Of a DNA stretch of 52,561 nt, positions 15,243 through 22,375 are shown in pieces (positions within the stretch are counted from its first letter, which is position 1; each line of letters starts with the position of its first letter). The translations under genes were made by a program, and so were the position numbers. The stretch comes from Halorubrum sp. Hd13 (lineage in GTDB: Archaea; Halobacteriota; Halobacteria; Halobacteriales; Haloferacaceae): positions 41,327-93,887 of the forward strand of contig NZ_NHOY01000042.1 in assembly GCF_002252755.1 (NCBI RefSeq), given 5' to 3'. Below the pieces are notes generated by a model that saw only the letters and a list, made by a program, of their open reading frames with translations, was not told where the DNA came from and searched no databases.

Positions 15243-16490
15243 ATGTCCAGAGACGACGCGGTACACGGGGATCCGACCCGCAGAGCGTTCGCGAAGTACG
15301 GCGGTACCGTCGCGCTCGGCGGTCTGCTCGCCGGCTGCACCGGCGGTGGCGACGGGGAGGGCGACGGCGCCGACGACGGCTCGGCCGACGGCAACGGCAC
15401 CGACGACGGCTCGGCCGACGGCGACGATTCTGACGGGTCCGGCGACACCGCCGAGAGCTACACGGCGTCGATCTCGCCGATGGGCGAGGTGACGTTCGAG
15501 TCGCCGCCGGAGACGGTGTTCACGCGGCTCACCCACCACGCGGACATGGCGTTCGCGCTCGGCCGGGGGAACGACGTCACCGCGCTGCACGCGCCCGACT
15601 ACTACGACGGGCTGTGGAACCAGTTCGTCGAGCGGCTCCCGGGCGTCTCGCTCGACTGGTCCGGGCGCTACTCCTCGTGGAAGCCGGACAAGGAGAAGCT
15701 GTACGAGCTCGACAGCGACGTCCACCTCGCGGACCCGGCGTGGATCACCCGACAGGACGCCTGGGACCGCGCGGACGTCGACGAGGTCGCCGAGAACGTC
15801 TCGCCGTGGTTCGGCAACTCCCTCAGCGACCGCCACCAGGAGCCGACGGACGAGTGGGCCGACGGCTACCAGTACTACGGCCTGTGGGAGCAGTTCGAGA
15901 CCGTCGCCGACGCGTTCCGGGAGCGCGAGCGCTACGAGGCGCTCGCGGAGGTCCGCGAGGGGCTTCTGTCGACGATCGAAGAGGGGCTGCCGCCCGAGGA
16001 GGAGCGCCCGACCGCGATCATGATCGCCGCCGCCGACATCGAGAGCATCTACGCGTACACGCTGAGCAACCCCGGCTTCCTCACGTCGCACACGCGCCCG
16101 CTCGGCCCGCGCGACGCGTTCGAGGGGAGCGTCGAGTCCGGCACGGTCGTCGACTTTGAGACGATGCTCGAGGCCGATCCCGACGTCATCCTCTACCTCG
16201 GCGGGATGGAGCCGGGGACGGACATGGCCGGGCGACGGACCGCCTTCGAGGAGGACGCCGTCGGCTCGGAGATCGCGGCGGTCCGGAACGACCGCATCCA
16301 CCCGCAGGGCGCCCGGTATCAGGGCCCGATACTGAATCTGTTCCAGCTGGAGATGACGGCGAAGCAGCTCTACCCCGACGCGTTCGGCGCGTGGCCGCGG
16401 TACGAGGAGGGTCCGTATCCGGCGATCCCCGAGAACGAGCGGCTGTTCGACCGGAAGCGCGTCGCGGACGCGATCAAGGGGGACCTGTAG
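15243..16490 (+). CDS. Iron-siderophore ABC transporter substrate-binding lipoprotein (SBP2)
   Basis: The product has 415 residues. Arg13-Arg14 and lipobox LLAGC with Cys32 predict Tat export and lipid anchoring. A long Gly/Asp/Ser linker (34-70) contains a DDGSADG unit twice. The binding domain resembles SBP1, for example YELDSDVHLADPAW, AENVSPWFGNSLSDRH and GPILNLFQLEMTAKQLYP. It has its own promoter with two iron boxes. No permease follows, so it probably feeds the FecCD/FecE pair of operon 1, perhaps with another chelate. The next ATG starts right after its TAG stop. Confidence 0.9.
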   Translation: MSRDDAVHGDPTRRAFAKYGGTVALGGLLAGCTGGGDGEGDGADDGSADGNGTDDGSADGDDSDGSGDTAESYTASISPMGEVTFESPPETVFTRLTHHADMAFALGRGNDVTALHAPDYYDGLWNQFVERLPGVSLDWSGRYSSWKPDKEKLYELDSDVHLADPAWITRQDAWDRADVDEVAENVSPWFGNSLSDRHQEPTDEWADGYQYYGLWEQFETVADAFRERERYEALAEVREGLLSTIEEGLPPEEERPTAIMIAAADIESIYAYTLSNPGFLTSHTRPLGPRDAFEGSVESGTVVDFETMLEADPDVILYLGGMEPGTDMAGRRTAFEEDAVGSEIAAVRNDRIHPQGARYQGPILNLFQLEMTAKQLYPDAFGAWPRYEEGPYPAIPENERLFDRKRVADAIKGDL

Positions 16491-16667
16491 ATGCGCGCCC
16501 GCGAGTGGACCGTGGCGGCGACCTACGGCGACCCGACCGACTACGACGTCCCGGCGCTGCCGACGTGGCGGGTCGAACGCGGCGCGTGCGGCGACCTCGC
16601 GTTCGCGGCGACCGACCGGGACGAGCCGTTCATCGCCGCCGCCAACCCGGTCCGGGTGCGGCGATGA
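16491..16667 (+). CDS. Small protein of the iron operon, 58 aa
   Basis: ATG 16491 directly follows the stop of SBP2, and the TGA at 16665-16667 overlaps the next ATG. The product has one Cys (Cys33), a Trp/Tyr-containing N-terminal half and a tail FIAAANPVRVRR. It reads like a compact beta-rich domain. I know no function. Its tight placement between a receptor and a flavoprotein suggests a partner of one of them. Confidence 0.6.
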   Translation: MRAREWTVAATYGDPTDYDVPALPTWRVERGACGDLAFAATDRDEPFIAAANPVRVRR

Positions 16668-16819
16668 GCGGGGCGAGGCCGGCCGCTCGACCGCGCATCG
16701 CGTCAGACCCGCGGGACCGAAGATCCTACCTCGCCTCGCCCGTGTCGACGGGTATGGAGCCGAATCAGCTACGGGCGGCGGACCGTTCCCGACGGAACCG
16801 ACGGGTGGTCGACCGATGA
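16664..16819 (+). CDS. Possible small basic ORF, 51 aa
   Basis: ATG 16664 overlaps the previous stop, and its TGA (16817-16819) overlaps the ATG of the flavoprotein at 16816, so both borders show ATGA coupling. The product is Arg-rich (end RSRRNRRVVDR) and of low complexity, with no recognised motif. It may only serve to carry ribosomes to the next gene, or may not be a gene at all. The internal ATG 16754 is an alternative start. Confidence 0.3.
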   Translation: MSGARPAARPRIASDPRDRRSYLASPVSTGMEPNQLRAADRSRRNRRVVDR

Positions 16820-17604
16820 CCGACGGGTCGACCCCCCCGCGCGACGTGGTCGTCGTCGGCGGCGGCGTCGCCGGGCTCTCGGCGGCCGTGTTCACGGCGC
16901 GTCAGGGGCTCGACACGCTCGTCGTCGACGGCGGCGCGTCGATCCTCCGGCGGAACGCCCACCTGGAGAACTTCCCCGGGTTCCCGCTCGGAGTCAACGC
17001 CCGCCGACTGCTCGACCTCCTCGGCGAGCAGGCCGAGGCCGCCGGCGCGGACCGACTCGACGCGCGGGTGACGCGGGTCGCCGCGATCGACTCCGGCGAC
17101 GCCGATTCCGGCGGTGACGGCGCCGTCCCGAGCGACGGCGCCCGGTTCGCCGTCGCCACCGACGGCGACGACCGGATCCGGACGCGGTACGTCGTCGCGG
17201 CCACGAAGAACGAGGTCGGCTACCTCGACGGCGTCGACGGCGTCGGGATCATCGAGCGCGGGAAGGCGTACGTCGACGTCGACGAGCGCGGCCGGACCGG
17301 CGTCGACGGGCTGTACGCGGCGGGGCGGCTCGCGGAGAAGCCCCACCAGGCCGCGGTGTGCGCCGGCCACGGCGCCGAGGTCGCGGTCACGCTGTTGGAG
17401 GACGACGACGCGCCCTTCTACCACGACTGGGTGACGCCGGAGGGGTACTTCACCGACCGGGGCCGCGAGGTGCCCCCGGGCTGCGAGGAGATCGGCGCCG
17501 ACGAGCGCCGCGAACGCGAGGCCGCCTCGCTGGACGCGACCCGCGAGCGGTTCGCGGAACCGCATCCCGACCCGCAAGAGACCCACCCGAGCCTGGAGGA
17601 GTGA
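16816..17604 (+). CDS. FAD-dependent oxidoreductase, TrxR-like without NAD(P)H domain (Flavo2)
   Basis: The product has 262 residues. VVVVGGGVAGLSAAVFTA (11-28) is the FAD loop, LENFPGFPLGV (50-60) the TrxR-like segment and VDGLYAAGRLAEKPHQAAVCAGHG (163-186) the terminal FAD contact. Only about 30 residues separate RYVVAATKNEVG (124-135) from the last FAD segment, so the NAD(P)H domain is absent, as in Flavo1; there is no CxxC. The tail has HDWVTPEGYFTDRGREVPPGC (203-223) with Cys223, which may touch flavin or iron. It is ATGA-coupled upstream and followed 24 nt later by the next gene. A decayed third copy lies at 9886-10264. Confidence 0.85.
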   Translation: MTDGSTPPRDVVVVGGGVAGLSAAVFTARQGLDTLVVDGGASILRRNAHLENFPGFPLGVNARRLLDLLGEQAEAAGADRLDARVTRVAAIDSGDADSGGDGAVPSDGARFAVATDGDDRIRTRYVVAATKNEVGYLDGVDGVGIIERGKAYVDVDERGRTGVDGLYAAGRLAEKPHQAAVCAGHGAEVAVTLLEDDDAPFYHDWVTPEGYFTDRGREVPPGCEEIGADERREREAASLDATRERFAEPHPDPQETHPSLEE

Positions 17605-17628
17605 CCGGATGCGGAGCGTGACCGCGAC

Positions 17629-18639
17629 GTGATCGGGACGACGCTGGCGGCTATCAGCGACCATATCGAGGCGCTCTCGTCGGAGACCGGCGAGTACTCG
17701 CTCGTCTGCGCCCGCTACGGCGACCGACCGGTCCCCGCGGCCGGGCTCCGGTTCGAGAGCCGGGCCGCCGCGCGCGCCGCCGCCCGCGCCACCGAGCAGT
17801 ACCGCGACGCGCTCCGCCGGTACGACCCGCAGGTCCCGTACTACGACGTGATCGTCCGGCAGGAGTACGCGGGCGACGAGGGCGTCGACCGCGGCGTCTG
17901 CGACGGGAGCGCCGACGGCGACGCCGGAAGCGGTCGGTCCGCCGGCGACGCGCACGACGTGCGGCGGTTCTCGGCGACCGAGGCGGCGGACTGGTCGCTC
18001 TCCGACCCCGCCGTGGGCCGCGACCCCGGACCGAACCCCGATTCGAGCCGCGACCCCGAACCGAGCCCCGTTCCGAGCCGCGACCTCGTCGGGTTCTGCC
18101 ACGACGCGGCGGCGGCGGTGTTCGAGGCCCTCTCGGCGGGCGACCACGACGCGGTCGAGTCGGCGGTCATGGACGCCTACTTCGCGTTCGCGGAGGAGCG
18201 GTCGGACCCGGACGGCCTCTGTCTCCGGCTCCTCGAAGCGATGGCGTTCGAGCTCCGCCGCGGCCTCGAGCCGACCGAACAGGCCGCGGTGCTGGCCGAC
18301 GCCGCGTCGCGGCTCCCCGTCGCGCCCGACGCGGACCCGGTCGCGGGGGCGTTCGAGCGCCTCGCCGGAGCGGGGGTCGTCGGGAGCTACGCGGCCGACT
18401 CGGGCGGCGACGAGCCGCCGGCCGAGTCGGTGGTCGTCCACGTGTCCGACTACGCGCTGACCCCCCGGGACGGGCGGTTCCCGACGCTTCCGGTCGCTCT
18501 CGAACTGTGCCGACACGGCGACCGGTCGCCCCCGCGGGCGGTCCGCGTCGACGCCGTGGAGGGGGGCTGGCGGCTCGGGATCGACACCGCGTCCGGCGAC
18601 GAGCCGTCGGGGCTGACGAGCGCGCCGATCCGCGAGTAG
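17629..18639 (+). CDS. Haloarchaeal protein of unknown function (DUF7551-like) in the iron operon
   Basis: The product has 336 residues and begins at GTG 17629. Nearby ATG 17609 and GTG 17619 both run into the same in-frame stop. The N-terminal block SLVCARYGDRPVPAAGLRF (about 24-42) followed by ARAAARATEQYRDALRRYDPQVPYYDVIV recalls a haloarchaea-only family (DUF7551 from memory). A Pro/Ser/Asp-rich linker with repeated RDP-type units (about 120-152) separates it from a helical second half (from about 155, with several Cys). It is the last gene of the iron operon. Function unknown; the context suggests iron handling or control. Confidence 0.7.
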   Translation: MIGTTLAAISDHIEALSSETGEYSLVCARYGDRPVPAAGLRFESRAAARAAARATEQYRDALRRYDPQVPYYDVIVRQEYAGDEGVDRGVCDGSADGDAGSGRSAGDAHDVRRFSATEAADWSLSDPAVGRDPGPNPDSSRDPEPSPVPSRDLVGFCHDAAAAVFEALSAGDHDAVESAVMDAYFAFAEERSDPDGLCLRLLEAMAFELRRGLEPTEQAAVLADAASRLPVAPDADPVAGAFERLAGAGVVGSYAADSGGDEPPAESVVVHVSDYALTPRDGRFPTLPVALELCRHGDRSPPRAVRVDAVEGGWRLGIDTASGDEPSGLTSAPIRE

Positions 18640-18644
18640 GTCGG

Positions 18645-18681
18645 CGTCGGCCTATTCGGCGTCGACCTATTCGGCGTCGGC
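18645..18681. repeat. Short tandem duplication around the TrmB stop codon
   Basis: A 15-bp unit, CTATTCGGCGTCGAC-like, occurs twice in a row at the 3' end of the minus-strand TrmB gene, so the last three or four codons and the stop are duplicated just downstream. It looks like replication slippage. Confidence 0.5.
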
Positions 18682-19779
18682 GGTGCCGCCGGACGCGTCC
18701 GCCTCGCCGGCCTCGTCCGCCTCTATCCGCACGAGGTCGGCCTCGACGTCCTCGACGAACGCGCCCTTCCCGCCGACGGTGACGGTGCCGTCGTCGGTCT
18801 CCACGACGAGCGAGTGCTGGACCGGGAACTCGTTGTTCGTCGGCTCGACCATCCCCTGTTTCGCCTCGACGACGCGTCCCACGAGCTCGACGGCCTCGTC
18901 GCTCTCCGTCCGTCTCCCGCCGACGGTTACGCGCGGCGTCTCGCCGGCGCGGAGCCGCAGGGTCGCCTGTAACACCGTGTGCCGGAAGTTCTCGTACTCC
19001 GCCGGGAGCGGCGCCGGCGGCGCGGTCGCGGCCTCGGTCGCGGCCGGCCAGTAGTTCCCGAGGAAGGAGCCGACGATGACGGGCGCGAGCTGTTCCTGCG
19101 AGAAGTGGATCGCCTGCCGGTCGGTGTCGGACCGCCGGAGCAGCTCGGGCGGGGCGACGACGCCGGCCGCCGAGTCCACGGTGAGGAGCGTGGGCATCGC
19201 CTCGCTCCACGTCCGAACGACGCTGGCGACGCCCTCGAGGTCGACCGCGTCGCCGCCGACGTCCCCGATCGGCGTCCCCTCGGCGTCGGAGACGACGAGG
19301 AGCACGAGCACGCCCCGGTCGACCGCGTCCGCGAGCGACTCCCGGACCTCCGGGAGGTGCTTGGCCGTGACCGACAGCGCGACCTCCGACTCCGCCCCGT
19401 CGAGCAGCGACCGGATCCGCTTGATGACCGTGACGCGGGACTTGATCACCTCGAACTGCTCGGCCCGCCGCTCCACCCGCGAGAAGCGCTCCTCCAGTCC
19501 GGGTCGGATCGCGTCGACGTCCGAGCGGAGCCGGTTTATCACCTCGTCGGGCGGGTTCGCGCGGATCGTCGTCGGCACGACGTGGTCGTTCACCTCTACG
19601 AACCCGCGGTCCGCGAGCGACTCGCTCACGCTGTAGACGTAGCGCTTCGACACGCCGGCGGCGTCCGCGATGGTGCTCGCCTTCGCCTCGCCGTGCTCCA
19701 AGAGACTCAGATACGTGTCGATCTCCTTGTCCGAGAGCCCGAATCGGCGGAGGAGATCGTTCAGCGTCCGGTCGTCCAT
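18667..19779 (-). CDS. TrmB-family sugar-responsive transcriptional regulator
   Basis: The product has 370 residues from ATG 19779; an in-frame TTG at 19785 is less likely. Residues 5-75 hold the TrmB winged helix (LLRRFGLSDKEIDTYLSLLEHGEAKASTIADAAGVSKRYVYSV), followed by a coiled segment (about 95-125) and a large C-terminal sugar-sensing region with FSQEQLAPVIVGSFLGNYWPA. TrmB proteins bind sugars and repress or activate sugar-use and gluconeogenic genes. The amylase 81 nt upstream and the glucoamylase beyond it are the likely local targets, by neighbourhood. Confidence 0.88.
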   Translation of the reverse strand: MDDRTLNDLLRRFGLSDKEIDTYLSLLEHGEAKASTIADAAGVSKRYVYSVSESLADRGFVEVNDHVVPTTIRANPPDEVINRLRSDVDAIRPGLEERFSRVERRAEQFEVIKSRVTVIKRIRSLLDGAESEVALSVTAKHLPEVRESLADAVDRGVLVLLVVSDAEGTPIGDVGGDAVDLEGVASVVRTWSEAMPTLLTVDSAAGVVAPPELLRRSDTDRQAIHFSQEQLAPVIVGSFLGNYWPAATEAATAPPAPLPAEYENFRHTVLQATLRLRAGETPRVTVGGRRTESDEAVELVGRVVEAKQGMVEPTNNEFPVQHSLVVETDDGTVTVGGKGAFVEDVEADLVRIEADEAGEADASGGTADAE

Positions 19780-19860
19780 ACGCAACAGAGGGCGAGGCGA
19801 CCACTTATAAGGGTCGGACGACGCGACGGACGCGGATACCGCGACCGGGGAGACGGGACC

Positions 19861-22272
19861 CTATCTGAGGACGGCCACGGCGTCGACGGCGACCTCGGTC
19901 CCGACCGCGCGGTCGGCGAACAGGTCGGTCTCGACTCCCTCCGGCACCGCGACGGTCGCCGGCTCGGTCGCGAAGTTGACGACGACGAAGAGGGCGTCGC
20001 CGTCCGCCTCGTCGGCGCCCTCGTTATCGCCGACCGCCGTCCGGGCGTACGCGGTCACCCGCTCCGGGTCGCCGTCGACGACGCGCACGTCCGTCGCGGG
20101 GCCGCTGAAGTCGACGGCGCCCTCGCGGAGGAGCGGCTCGCGCTCGCGGAGCGCGGCCAGGTCGCGGTGGAAGTCGGTGAGGTCGTTGTCGCCGTCGTGC
20201 CAGCGGACGGGGCCGCGGTACGTCTCGTTGCCGCGCTCCTGCCCGGCGTAGATCATCGGCGCGCCGGGGAGCGTGAAGACGGTCGCGGCGGCGGCCTTCA
20301 GGGCGTCTCGGCCGTACTCGGCGAGGTAGCGGTCCTCGTCGTGGTTCTCGACGTAGCGCATCTGCGCGCTCGGATCGTCGAAGCCGAGCCACGCGGCGCG
20401 GTCGAACGCGTCGCCGACCGCGCTCGCGGGGGCCTCGCCCGCGCCGACGTCGCGGAGGATCCCGTAGAGGGAGGTGTCGTAGTGGAGGTCGAACTCCCCC
20501 TCGCCGTAGAAGGGGTCGTGCGGGAGCGTCTCGTCGAGCAGGAGGACGTCGTCGGGGACGCGGTCGGCGACCTCCTTCCAGAACCCGTGCGGGACCCCCC
20601 ACGCCACGTCGGCGCGGAAGCCGTCGACGACGGCGGCCCACTCGTCGACTACGTCCAGCAGCCACGCCCGGACGGCCGGACTGTCGAAGTTGAGGTTGGG
20701 GATCCGCCGCCAGTTGAAGTAGTACTCCGGCATGTCGCCGGGGGCGAGCTCCGCCCAGTCGGTCCCGGTCACGTCGAAGGCGCCGTCGGCCCGGCGGTAG
20801 TGGTCGGCGTACGCGTCGACGCCGGCGGCGTGCATCTGGAACGCGGGGTGGTCGCGGGAGGTGTGGTTGATCACGAGGTCGAAGACCACCCGGATCCCGG
20901 CGTCGTGGCAGGTCTCCACGAGCGACTCGAACGCCTCGCGCGAGCCGAGGTCGCTCGCCGTCTCGTAGTAGTCGGTGACGTGGTAGCCGTGCTCGGTCGG
21001 CGAGGCGAGCACGGGCGTCAGCCACAGCGCGTCGACGCGCAGGCTCTCCAGATACGGCACCCGGCGCTCGATCTCGCGGAACGTCGTCGGGAGGGTGTCG
21101 CCCGCGAACGACCTGACGAACGCCTCGTATATCGTCGGCGCGTCGGCCCACTCCGGGGCGGCGTGAGGGTCGGTGACCGCGACCGGCGCGCCGCCACCGG
21201 CGACGCCTTCGGCCGTCGGCCGCTCGTCGACGCCGCCTCCGTCCGCCGTCCGCCTCTCGTCGCCGTTCCCGCGCCCGATGCGCACCGTCTCGGCCGCCCC
21301 GTACCGCTCCGCACGCGGGACCGCGTGAACTCGGAGGCCGTCGCCGTCGAGGGCGTCGTCGGGGACCGCTTCGAGCGGGACGGCGAGGGTAGCCCCGTCC
21401 GCCAACGACTCGATCCGCGTGACCGTCTCCGGGGCGGCGTCGCGGTCGTCGACGAGGAACTCGACGCCGACGCCGCGGTCCGCGGCGTCGACCTCGCCCC
21501 GCCCCCCTTCGCCCCCGCCGGCCGCGGGCGGCGCCTCGACGTCGGCCGTCAGGACGACCACCGATTCGGCGTCGCTACGGTCCTCGACCCGCCCGTCGAG
21601 CGAGAGTCGGGGGCGTCCGGGTCCCGGGACCTCGACGACGTCGCCGTGCTCGTTTCCGGGGTCGTCGTTGGCGACGAAGCTGAACCGGTGGCGCCCCGGC
21701 GGCACCCGGGTCTCGAGGACCCAGTCGTCGCCGTCGCGCTCGGGCCGGTCGCGGGCGAGGAGGCGCTCGTTGTGCGCCCACATCAGCGAGACGCGGTCGA
21801 CGGCGTCGTCGTCGACCGGGATGTCCGCGGCCGCGACGCGGAGTTCGGTCTCTCGGCGCTCGTCCGGGAATGCGCGCACGCGCTGGCGGTGCGTCCCGTC
21901 GGGCGCGTCGAGCGTCAGGACGTAGGTCCCCGGCGCGTCCGGCCGGAGGCGGAGGACCGGGGCGTCCGATCGGCTCGTCGCCCCGGAGACGAGGACCGGT
22001 GGTGTCCCCTCGGGTTCGTCTTCCGGTCGGTCACCCTCTCCGCGTCCGGTTCCCTCCTCGGACCCGCCGCCCTCCTCGGACCCGTCGCCCACCCCGGATT
22101 CGTCGCCCTTCCCGGATCCGCCGCCGCTCCCTATCGGTCCCTCGCCGACGGCGCTGTCGGCGGGCGCGTCGCGGACCGTCCACTCGTACGTACCGTCCGG
22201 ATCCGGGGACCGAGGCGCCAGCTCGACCGATTCGCCGACGCTCGTCGTCCGCGGAGGCCCGGGCTCGTGCAT
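19861..22272 (-). CDS. malA: GH13 alpha-amylase family glycosidase (MalA-like)
   Basis: The product has 803 residues from ATG 22272. Residues 40-92 are a Gly/Ser/Glu-rich insert. Beta-sandwich modules (about 95-330) lead to the catalytic barrel (about 378-690). DLVINH is at 465-470, the nucleophile Asp555 in GFRADVAW, acid/base Glu581 in LLLDETLPHD, and stabilising Asp645 in ENHDED. It should hydrolyse internal alpha-1,4 links of malto-oligosaccharides. No Tat or Sec signal is seen, so it is probably intracellular. The longer frame to 22323 would run into the divergent promoter. It is paired with the GH15 gene across a 103-bp shared promoter region. Confidence 0.88.
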   Translation of the reverse strand: MHEPGPPRTTSVGESVELAPRSPDPDGTYEWTVRDAPADSAVGEGPIGSGGGSGKGDESGVGDGSEEGGGSEEGTGRGEGDRPEDEPEGTPPVLVSGATSRSDAPVLRLRPDAPGTYVLTLDAPDGTHRQRVRAFPDERRETELRVAAADIPVDDDAVDRVSLMWAHNERLLARDRPERDGDDWVLETRVPPGRHRFSFVANDDPGNEHGDVVEVPGPGRPRLSLDGRVEDRSDAESVVVLTADVEAPPAAGGGEGGRGEVDAADRGVGVEFLVDDRDAAPETVTRIESLADGATLAVPLEAVPDDALDGDGLRVHAVPRAERYGAAETVRIGRGNGDERRTADGGGVDERPTAEGVAGGGAPVAVTDPHAAPEWADAPTIYEAFVRSFAGDTLPTTFREIERRVPYLESLRVDALWLTPVLASPTEHGYHVTDYYETASDLGSREAFESLVETCHDAGIRVVFDLVINHTSRDHPAFQMHAAGVDAYADHYRRADGAFDVTGTDWAELAPGDMPEYYFNWRRIPNLNFDSPAVRAWLLDVVDEWAAVVDGFRADVAWGVPHGFWKEVADRVPDDVLLLDETLPHDPFYGEGEFDLHYDTSLYGILRDVGAGEAPASAVGDAFDRAAWLGFDDPSAQMRYVENHDEDRYLAEYGRDALKAAAATVFTLPGAPMIYAGQERGNETYRGPVRWHDGDNDLTDFHRDLAALREREPLLREGAVDFSGPATDVRVVDGDPERVTAYARTAVGDNEGADEADGDALFVVVNFATEPATVAVPEGVETDLFADRAVGTEVAVDAVAVLR

Positions 22273-22375
22273 GCCGGTACCCGGGCGCCTCCCGGCTTGA
22301 GGGTTTCCGTTTCTCGAACACATGAATAATAATTACACCAAAACTTCATACGCGGAGGGGGCGTTTACCCGCGTA
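22273..22375. promoter_or_regulatory. Divergent promoter region of the amylase and glucoamylase genes
   Basis: This 103-bp gap contains the only AT-rich patch nearby (22321-22352, with ATAATAATTA and TTCATACG). It is placed to supply TATA elements for the plus-strand GH15 start at 22376 and perhaps the minus-strand GH13 start at 22272. Control by the adjacent TrmB is likely but no clear TrmB palindrome was identified. Confidence 0.45.

Noticed and set aside
16391-16663. Frame overlapping the end of SBP2
   Set aside because: It is a shadow of SBP2 and of the 58-aa ORF; only its last 51 codons from ATG 16664 are kept, as a weak candidate.
22273-22375. Overlapping longer starts of the amylase (22323) and glucoamylase (22322)
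   Set aside because: Both would run into the shared AT-rich promoter, and the extra codons are untypical.
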